From an uncultured Rhizobiaceae group bacterium (GTDB lineage Bacteria > Pseudomonadota > Alphaproteobacteria > Rhizobiales > Rhizobiaceae), in assembly GCA_938009335.1 (NCBI GenBank), contig CALLHT010000081.1, positions 1-7,403 on the forward strand: 7,403 nt of DNA, read 5' to 3'. The position numbers and the translations under genes are program-made. A model generated the notes under the pieces. The model was given only the letters and a program-made list of their open reading frames with translations. It had not been told where the DNA came from and did not search any database. Of the stretch, positions 1-4,702 are shown one piece after another (the first letter of the stretch is position 1; each line of letters starts with the position of its first letter).

Positions 1-1689
1 CTTGGATACGTGATTTTGCACCAACCTCGCGTGGTGGTGACCAATCTTTTCAATGAAAAGGTTGATGATGAAATCCAAAGGCTTCGGGATGCTCTTATAA
101 AAGTCCAAGTCTCAATTGACGTCTTGTTCAAAAGCGGGAACGTTGCAAGCGAAGGTGAGCATCGTGACGTGCTTGAGACCTACCGGATGTTTGCTCATGA
201 CCGTGGCTGGAACCGTCGAATGGAAGAGGCAATTCGAGCCGGATTGAGCGCGGAAGCTGCCGTTGAGAAAGTTCAAAGCGATAATCGCGCCCGGATGATG
301 CGGATTCCCGATCCTTACCTGCGCGAGCGGTTGAATGATTTCGATGATCTAGCCAACCGCCTTTTGCGCGAGTTGATGGGCGCATCACTTGATCCTCGGA
401 AATCGGGTATCGAAGGCGATCATATTATTGTGGCCCGTTCTATGGGTGCAGCTGAACTGCTGGACTATAATTCTGACAGACTTCGTGGATTGGTTTTGGA
501 GGAAGCAGCGCCAACCTCACATGTGGTGATTGTAGCGCGCGCGCTTGGTATTCCGGTTGTTGGTCAGCTTCGAGATGTGGTTGATAACGCCGAGAATGGC
601 AACGCGATCATTGTTGATAGTGACGAAGGTATTGTGTCGCTTCGCCCTCCGTTGGATGTAGAAGCATCTTATGCCGACAAGGTAAAACTGCGTGCTGGTC
701 GGCAAAAACAATATGCCAAACTCCGTGACAAGGCATGCGTTAGTAAAGATGGTGTGCCTTTATCCATCAATATGAATGCTGGTCTGCTGATGGACCTGCC
801 GCAGTTGGAGCAATCTGGAGCAGAAGGTATCGGCCTTTATCGCACCGAACTTCAGTTCATGGTTTCAGCGACCTTGCCGCGTCCGGGTGAACAGGAAGAA
901 CTGTATCGCAAAGTATTAGATGATGCCGGTGATCATCCCGTAACGTTCAGAACGCTGGATATCGGTGGCGATAAGGTATTGCCGTATCTGAATATGATCC
1001 AGGAAGAAAACCCCGCATTGGGTTGGCGCGCGATCCGTCTTTCTCTCGATCGGCCAGCCCTTCTTCGGCCCCAGGTGCGCGCATTGCTCAAGGCAGCAGC
1101 GGGTAGGCCATTGCGCATGATGCTGCCTTTGGTTTCTGAGGTAAGCGAATTTGAGCAGGTTCGCGGGCTTGTTAAACGTGAAGTGGAAATGCAAACGCGT
1201 TTCGGTCACGAAATGCCTACGTCGTTTGAACTTGGCTGTATGCTTGAAGTGCCAAGTCTTATGTATCAGTTGGATGAGTTGATGGCGGCAGCGGATTTTG
1301 TATCGGTGGGTTCTAATGATTTGTTCCAGTTCATCATGGCATCAGACAGAGGTAATCCGCGGGTAGCAGGTAGATTTAGCCCGATGAGCAAGCCGTTTCT
1401 GCGGGTGCTGAAAACAATCCTGGATAAGGGTGAAGAGCATGGAACTCCCGTTACCTTGTGCGGAGAGATTGCAGGGAGGCCCCTTTCTGCAATGGCTCTA
1501 TTTGGTCTTGGGTATCGATCGATTTCCATGTCTCCTGCAGCAATTGGTCCGGTAAAGGCGATGTTGCTGGAACTCAATGTTGCCGAGCTTGAACGCGTAT
1601 TGCTTCCCGCTTTGGATTCGATCACGGGTGAAACCACCATTTTGGAATTGCTTACCGACTTTGCGGACAGGCACGGCATTCCGTATTAG
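1..1689 (+). CDS. ptsP: Phosphoenolpyruvate-protein phosphotransferase PtsP (enzyme I-Ntr), 5'-truncated by the window edge
   Basis: Cytoplasmic first enzyme of the nitrogen phosphotransferase system. It takes phosphate from phosphoenolpyruvate onto a histidine and passes it to NPr, which feeds EIIA-Ntr. The frame is open from base 1 and the codons before the GTG at 10 continue the family alignment, so that GTG is not the start. 562 codons are visible, against roughly 750 residues for rhizobial PtsP, so the missing part should be the N-terminal GAF domain, which in this family senses nitrogen status (glutamine). Visible in order: the helical NPr-binding part; the phosphohistidine domain with TSH (His at 520-522); the PEP-binding barrel with GLYRTE (Arg at 841-843), LEVPS (metal-binding Glu at 1246-1248) and SVGSNDL (Asn/Asp at 1315-1320); and the catalytic Cys of LCGEIAG (1459-1461). 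All key residues are present. Oddity: Ala-Ala replaces the usual Gly-Gly/Gly-Ala before PTSH. Translation ends at TAG 1687-1689, 61 nt before prfA, with no evident terminator, so cotranscription is possible. Confidence 0.96.
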   Translation, partial: LGYVILHQPRVVVTNLFNEKVDDEIQRLRDALIKVQVSIDVLFKSGNVASEGEHRDVLETYRMFAHDRGWNRRMEEAIRAGLSAEAAVEKVQSDNRARMMRIPDPYLRERLNDFDDLANRLLRELMGASLDPRKSGIEGDHIIVARSMGAAELLDYNSDRLRGLVLEEAAPTSHVVIVARALGIPVVGQLRDVVDNAENGNAIIVDSDEGIVSLRPPLDVEASYADKVKLRAGRQKQYAKLRDKACVSKDGVPLSINMNAGLLMDLPQLEQSGAEGIGLYRTELQFMVSATLPRPGEQEELYRKVLDDAGDHPVTFRTLDIGGDKVLPYLNMIQEENPALGWRAIRLSLDRPALLRPQVRALLKAAAGRPLRMMLPLVSEVSEFEQVRGLVKREVEMQTRFGHEMPTSFELGCMLEVPSLMYQLDELMAAADFVSVGSNDLFQFIMASDRGNPRVAGRFSPMSKPFLRVLKTILDKGEEHGTPVTLCGEIAGRPLSAMALFGLGYRSISMSPAAIGPVKAMLLELNVAELERVLLPALDSITGETTILELLTDFADRHGIPY

Positions 1690-1750
1690 GCGGCACTCCC
1701 TCTGTTCTATTTGCTTGATAATTCTGTAATTCCGTATATCCAGACTCCTC
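1690..1750 (+). other. Short ptsP-prfA gap without clear signals
   Basis: This 61-nt spacer shows no convincing intrinsic terminator. The bases just before the prfA ATG (CAGACTCCTC) contain no purine-rich Shine-Dalgarno sequence. A weak promoter-like pair, TTGCTT at 1711-1716 and TATATC at 1735-1740 with an 18-nt spacer, would start transcription only a few bases before the prfA ATG. It matches consensus poorly. Readthrough from ptsP is the simpler reading. Confidence 0.4.
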
Positions 1751-2827
1751 ATGATCGTAGATGAAAAATTAGAGCAATTGCTCGCCCGGCACAGCGCTAT
1801 TGAAACCGAGATGGCGGCAGGGCCTGACCCCGAACAGTATGTGAAATTGGCCTCCGAACACTCGGAGCTTTCTCCGGTTGTCGAGAAGATTCGTGAGTTC
1901 CAGGAGGCGCGTGCCAACCTTGAAGGCGCGGAAGAGCTTTTAGAAGATGCGGACACTGACGCTGAAATGCGTGAACTGGCAGAACTTGAACGCGAAGAAG
2001 CAAAAGAAAAAATCGCGACATGTGAAGAGCAGCTGAAGTTTCTCCTTCTCCCGAAAGATGCGGCAGATGATAAAAGTGCCATTCTCGAAATTCGTGCGGG
2101 AACAGGTGGCTCAGAGGCTGCATTGTTTGCAGGCGATTTGTTCAGAATGTATGAGCGACACGCTGCCGACAAAGGCTGGAAAGTCGAGGTTATGTCAGAG
2201 AGTGCAGGTGATGTTGGCGGCTATAAAGAGATCATTGCTTCGATCAATGGACGTGGTGTCTTTGCTCGACTGAAGTTTGAATCCGGCGTCCACCGTGTGC
2301 AGCGTGTGCCGGAGACTGAATCCGGCGGGCGCGTTCATACCTCGGCTGCAACCGTTGCGGTGCTTCCAGAAGCAGAAGATATTGATATTGAAATCCGTAA
2401 CGAAGATATTCGGATTGATACCATGCGCGCATCAGGTGCGGGTGGTCAGCACGTAAACACGACAGATTCTGCGGTCAGGATCACACACTTGCCGTCAGGT
2501 ATTGTGGTGACCTCATCAGAGAAGTCGCAACACCAGAACCGTGCGTTTGCGATGAAGGCGCTCCGGGCAAAGCTCTTTGATATGGAGCGGACTAGGGCTG
2601 ATCAGGAACGTGCGGATGCGCGCAAAGGTCAGGTGGGAAGTGGTGATCGTTCTGAACGCATTCGCACATATAATTTCCCCCAAGGGCGGATGACGGATCA
2701 CCGTATTAATCTGACCTTGTATAAGTTGGAACGTCTCATCATGGGTGAAGGTCTGGATGAAGTGATTGACGCTTTGATCACGGATTTTCAGGCCAGCCAG
2801 TTGGCGGCAATGGAAGAAGATGAGTGA
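1751..2827 (+). CDS. prfA: Peptide chain release factor 1 (RF1)
   Basis: Cytoplasmic translation termination factor that reads UAA and UAG stop codons and triggers peptide release on the ribosome. The 358 residues match the usual RF1 length of about 360. The N-terminal 100 or so residues form the charged helical domain 1. The stop-codon-reading tripeptide, PxT in RF1, is Pro187-Glu188-Thr189 in RVPETES, which separates it from RF2 (SPF). The peptidyl-transferase motif GGQ is at residues 231-233 within ASGAGGQHVNTTDSA, followed by the conserved GSGDRSERIRTYNFPQGR block. The ATG at 1751 gives a normal N-terminus (MIVDEKLEQL) but lacks a recognisable ribosome binding site. Translation may depend on an unstructured A/U-rich start or on upstream coupling. 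Its last 8 bases overlap prmC, whose product methylates Gln233 of this protein. Confidence 0.98.
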   Translation: MIVDEKLEQLLARHSAIETEMAAGPDPEQYVKLASEHSELSPVVEKIREFQEARANLEGAEELLEDADTDAEMRELAELEREEAKEKIATCEEQLKFLLLPKDAADDKSAILEIRAGTGGSEAALFAGDLFRMYERHAADKGWKVEVMSESAGDVGGYKEIIASINGRGVFARLKFESGVHRVQRVPETESGGRVHTSAATVAVLPEAEDIDIEIRNEDIRIDTMRASGAGGQHVNTTDSAVRITHLPSGIVVTSSEKSQHQNRAFAMKALRAKLFDMERTRADQERADARKGQVGSGDRSERIRTYNFPQGRMTDHRINLTLYKLERLIMGEGLDEVIDALITDFQASQLAAMEEDE

Positions 2828-3674
2828 CCATCCAACGTTTGCCGAGGTTCTTCTTTCTGCGGTGAATGCATTTGACTATGCCAAGTTCGATACGCCTCAA
2901 ATGGATGCAAGACTGCTACTTTGTCACGCAGCGGATATTTCACATACGAAATTGATTTCATCCATGCATGATGCGGTTAGCGAAAACGTTCAACAGCGGT
3001 TCTCCGAATTTGTAGCGCGCCGAATAGCATTTGAACCGGTCCATAGAATTATCGGAATGCGCGAGTTTTATGGGCGAGACTTCGTCTTGGGCTCTGAAGC
3101 GCTGATCCCGAGGCCCGATACGGAAACGCTGATTGATACAGTACTTTCCAAATTTGAAGATCGATCAGCGGAAATGCGTATTCTCGACCTTGGAACCGGA
3201 AGCGGGGTGATTGCGGTCACCTTAGCTTGTGAATTTCCAAATGCGAGCGTGGTGGCTGTTGATGTTTCTGAGGACGCGGTGGCCAATTGCATTGAAAACG
3301 GTGAACAGCTTGGTGTTGGCGGTCGGCTTCAAGTGCTTCACTCTGATTTGTTTGAAAAGGTGAGTGGCAAGTTTGACCTCATCGTTTCAAATCCACCTTA
3401 CATTCCAACTGCAGATTTGGAAGGGTTAGCGCCTGAAGTGCGATTGCACGATCCTCTCAGAGCATTGGATGGTGGCGCCGATGGAATGGATTTTTATCGC
3501 CGCATCTTTGCTAGAGCGAAAGAGTTCCTCAAGCCTGATGGCATGTTGGCGTTAGAGTTTGGCTTTGGTCAATCTGACGAAATATCAGAACTTGCCGTGG
3601 CAAATACGTTTCGAGATGTCAGCCTTCACAAGGACTTGGGTGGTATTGCGCGAGTGCTGATAGCACGATGCTGA
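2820..3674 (+). CDS. prmC: Release factor glutamine N5-methyltransferase PrmC (HemK)
   Basis: S-adenosylmethionine-dependent cytoplasmic enzyme that methylates the side-chain amide of the GGQ glutamine in release factors RF1 and RF2, raising termination efficiency. The 284 residues fit the family (about 275-290). An N-terminal helical domain (about 1-85) binds the release factor and contains the conserved ARLLLCHA and EPVHRIIG-REFYGR segments. The Rossmann-type methyltransferase domain follows, with SAM motif I LDLGTGSG (Gly125-Gly129), the acidic AVDVSEDAV strand, and the catalytic NPPY motif at residues 191-194, which binds the glutamine amide. The downstream RLHDPLRALDGGADG block is also typical. 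The ATG at 2820 lies inside the end of prfA (overlap ATGAGTGA), with GGAAG at 2812-2816 as a possible ribosome binding site, so translation is probably coupled. Earlier annotations called this family HemK and linked it to haem synthesis; the NPPY motif and the prfA neighbour argue for PrmC. Confidence 0.97.
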   Translation: MSDHPTFAEVLLSAVNAFDYAKFDTPQMDARLLLCHAADISHTKLISSMHDAVSENVQQRFSEFVARRIAFEPVHRIIGMREFYGRDFVLGSEALIPRPDTETLIDTVLSKFEDRSAEMRILDLGTGSGVIAVTLACEFPNASVVAVDVSEDAVANCIENGEQLGVGGRLQVLHSDLFEKVSGKFDLIVSNPPYIPTADLEGLAPEVRLHDPLRALDGGADGMDFYRRIFARAKEFLKPDGMLALEFGFGQSDEISELAVANTFRDVSLHKDLGGIARVLIARC

Positions 3675-3678
3675 TTTT

Positions 3679-3720
3679 AAGCCTTGTTAATAGAAAATGA
3701 TGATTTTCATTTTTGGGCTT
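3679..3720 (+). terminator. Long hairpin just after prmC, probable transcription terminator
   Basis: Four bases after the prmC stop, AAGCCT (3679-3684) pairs with GGGCTT (3715-3720). Inside it, GAAAAT (3693-3698) pairs perfectly with ATTTTC (3703-3708) around a GATG loop. AAT (3689-3691) can pair with ATT (3709-3711) with one bulged A. The inner hairpin is followed by ATTTTT (3709-3714), which could act as the uridine tract of a weak intrinsic terminator. The outer stem has no U tract after it, so mRNA 3'-end protection is another possible role. Confidence 0.5.
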
Positions 3721-3754
3721 GGATTCTGCGCATTAAACCGCTAACTATGATGTG

Positions 3755-3788
3755 TAGCGAATAAGGAAGCACAGGGTGCGATTCGCTA
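3755..3788. repeat. 8-bp inverted repeat with nested hairpin
   Basis: TAGCGAAT at 3755-3762 is the exact reverse complement of ATTCGCTA at 3781-3788. Between them GCAC (3769-3772) pairs with GTGC (3776-3779) around a 3-nt loop, so transcribed RNA could form a two-part stem-loop. It begins about 4 nt after the TATGAT -10-like hexamer at 3746-3751. An operator at a start site, or a 5'-end hairpin in a leader or small RNA, would both fit. No known regulator is recognised. Confidence 0.45.
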
Positions 3789-3865
3789 ATATTCCGTCCA
3801 AAACAAATTTATATGTAAGACTGAGGGGCTGGGCGGCACCGTTTCGAAAACGAAATAGAGAATTC

Positions 3866-3928
3866 ATGAGCAATGCATGCGCGTCAGGCGCGTTCAGAAA
3901 GCAAAGAAACAATCATTCCAAAATGTGA
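3866..3928 (+). CDS. Possible 20-residue leader peptide upstream of the DUF4167 gene
   Basis: ATG at 3866 opens 20 codons ending at TGA 3926-3928, 17 nt before the DUF4167 start. The peptide begins MSNACASG and then turns basic (FRKQRNN). AGAG at 3857-3860, 5 nt upstream, could be a weak ribosome binding site. The GC-rich hairpin at 3880-3892 lies within it. ORFs of this length arise by chance, and no homologue or regulatory codon run is recognised, so this is only a candidate leader ORF. Confidence 0.2.
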   Translation: MSNACASGAFRKQRNNHSKM

Positions 3929-3945
3929 ACTATAGTAGGTAGTTG

Positions 3946-4560
3946 ATGAGACAATCACACCAAAAGTCCCGGTCTAGAGGCCGGGGGCGTAAGCCGCAAA
4001 ATCCTCTTTCACGTAATTACGAGAGTAATGGTCCGGACGTTAAAATTCGTGGCAATGCTTCACATATTGCAGAGAAGTATTCGACACTGGCGCGTGATGC
4101 GCAGTCGAATGGTGACACGGTGATGGCGGAGAATTACTTTCAACATGCTGAGCACTACAATCGCATTGTTGCAGCTGCCCAAGCCCAAAAGGCCGAGGAG
4201 CAAGCACAACGTGAAGAGCAAATGGCGCAGCAACAGGCAAATGGGCGTGGACCTCAGCCTGACTTGGAAGAAGATGGCGAAACAAACGCTAACCCTTTAA
4301 ATGATGAAGCGAGCGAAGATGCTTCACCTGCAGATGGAGAAGAAGCGCAAGCTAAGCCACAAAAAAGTGGTCGTAACCGTCGTCCTCGCAAGCCTGCTGC
4401 TGAGGCGAAATCAGAAGCAAATGGCGCGGAAAACGGATCTACCGATACAGAAGTTGCTGCCAGCGATGATCAGCCGGAACTTCCTGTGGAGGCGATTTCC
4501 GAGGATGCTTCAAAATTGCCAGGTAGTATTACCGGCGGTTTTTTGGGCGATGACGCCTAA
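3946..4560 (+). CDS. DUF4167 domain-containing protein, function unknown
   Basis: A 204-residue, probably cytoplasmic protein with no signal peptide or membrane segment. The conserved DUF4167 block is the N-terminal 80 or so residues: an arginine/glycine-rich start (residues 9-16, RSRGRGRK), then NPLSRNYESNGPDVKIRG (19-36), then two predicted helices (about 40-78). Residues 42-75 match the TPR spacing pattern (Tyr45, Leu48, Ala49, Ala61, Phe65, Ala68). Next come a Gln/Glu-rich helical stretch (79-98), an acidic low-complexity region, a basic island (137-150, with RRPRKP), more acidic sequence, and a short end (SKLPGSITGG) that looks conserved in the family. The ATG at 3946 is chosen because it gives the usual MRQ-type start. 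A TTG at 3943 is also in frame but follows an in-frame TAG at 3940-3942. AGG at 3937-3939 is a weak ribosome binding site. The protein sits between translation-termination genes and clpB. Nucleic-acid binding is inferred only from charge. Confidence 0.9.
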   Translation: MRQSHQKSRSRGRGRKPQNPLSRNYESNGPDVKIRGNASHIAEKYSTLARDAQSNGDTVMAENYFQHAEHYNRIVAAAQAQKAEEQAQREEQMAQQQANGRGPQPDLEEDGETNANPLNDEASEDASPADGEEAQAKPQKSGRNRRPRKPAAEAKSEANGAENGSTDTEVAASDDQPELPVEAISEDASKLPGSITGGFLGDDA

Positions 4561-4572
4561 ACTATGATTTGT

Positions 4573-4599
4573 AAACAGCCTCTTTAACTGGGGCTGTTT
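4573..4599 (+). terminator. Probable intrinsic terminator of the DUF4167 gene
   Basis: AAACAGCC at 4573-4580 pairs perfectly with GGCTGTTT at 4592-4599 (8 bp), extended by a T-G pair (4581/4591), with a 9-nt loop. It begins 12 nt after the stop codon. The 3' arm ends in TTT and is followed by CGTTCCC, so the uridine run is short. The loop also carries the -35-like element of the candidate clpB promoter. Confidence 0.6.
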
Positions 4600-4610
4600 C
4601 GTTCCCATAT
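4582..4610 (+). promoter_or_regulatory. Candidate RpoH (heat-shock sigma) promoter for clpB
   Basis: CTTTAA at 4582-4587 is one mismatch from the RpoH -35 core CTTGAA. After 16 nt comes CCCATAT at 4604-4610, a good match to the RpoH -10 (CCCATNT, or CYTATNT in alphaproteobacteria). Transcription would start near 4617 and give a leader of about 86 nt. clpB belongs to the RpoH regulon in many proteobacteria, which supports the assignment. The mismatch falls on the normally strongly conserved G, so the call is tentative. Confidence 0.45.
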
Positions 4611-4653
4611 CTTTATTGAAGGGCCTGCCGCAATCGGGGGCCTAATCCAAAAG

Positions 4654-4697
4654 GTTTCTTCATGCCGCAAAGCCGGGTGGATGAACATAAAGGAGAC
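4654..4697 (+). promoter_or_regulatory. Candidate Shine-Dalgarno-sequestering hairpin in the clpB leader (RNA-thermometer-like)
   Basis: GUUUCUU (4654-4660) can pair with AGGAGAC (4691-4697), 7 bp including two G-U pairs, masking the whole AGGAG ribosome binding site. An upper stem stacks on it: CAU (4661-4663) with AUG (4681-4683), then after one bulged G, CCGC (4665-4668) with GUGG (4677-4680), closing an 8-nt loop. A 7-nt one-sided internal loop (4684-4690) destabilises the structure. A weak, G-U-containing helix over the ribosome binding site of a heat-shock gene is the hallmark of RNA thermometers. It matches neither ROSE nor a strict fourU element. Folding was judged by hand only. Confidence 0.35.
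4691..4695 (+). promoter_or_regulatory. Strong ribosome binding site of clpB
   Basis: AGGAG lies 7 nt before ATG 4703, an ideal spacing, and fixes that start over the second in-frame ATG at 4709 (13 nt away). It is the clearest ribosome binding site in the window. Confidence 0.85.
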
Positions 4698-4702
4698 AAG
4701 AT

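Larger units (their letters stand above)
3675..3945 (+). other. Structured intergenic region between prmC and the DUF4167 gene
   Basis: About 270 nt without a conserved gene that I recognise. Besides the hairpin at 3679-3720 it holds an 8-bp inverted repeat (3755-3788), a hairpin TTTCG-AAAA-CGAAA (3842-3855), and a GC-rich one CGCG-TCAGG-CGCG (3880-3892). TATGAT at 3746-3751 resembles a -10 element, but no -35 element sits at a normal distance (TTGGAT at 3719-3724 is 21 nt away). A 20-codon ORF starts at 3866. The region is likely to hold the promoter and 5' leader of the DUF4167 gene and could encode a small RNA. The specific identity is unknown. Confidence 0.5.

Noticed and set aside
10..12. 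GTG at 10 as the start of ptsP
   Set aside because: The frame is open to base 1 with family-like residues before it, and the conserved enzyme I region would lack its beginning. The gene must start left of the window.
1498..2172. 224-codon open frame on the minus strand across the end of ptsP and start of prfA
   Set aside because: It lies opposite two well-supported conserved genes, is Ser-rich low complexity in translation, and matches no family I recognise. It is an antisense shadow.
3677..3690. CtrA-like site TTAA-N6-TTAA next to the prmC stop
   Set aside because: The CtrA consensus has a 7-nt spacer. Here it is 6, and the site lies within the A/T-rich terminator hairpin, so chance is more likely.
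4301..4567. 88-codon + strand frame overlapping the 3' half of the DUF4167 gene
   Set aside because: It is an out-of-frame reading of the low-complexity region. The DUF4167 frame continues to the family-like SKLPGSITGG end, so there is no frameshift.
4621..4642. GGCC/GGCC and CCG/CGG pairing in the early clpB leader
   Set aside because: The stems are only 4 and 3 bp with an internal loop, too weak by eye to call a separate element.
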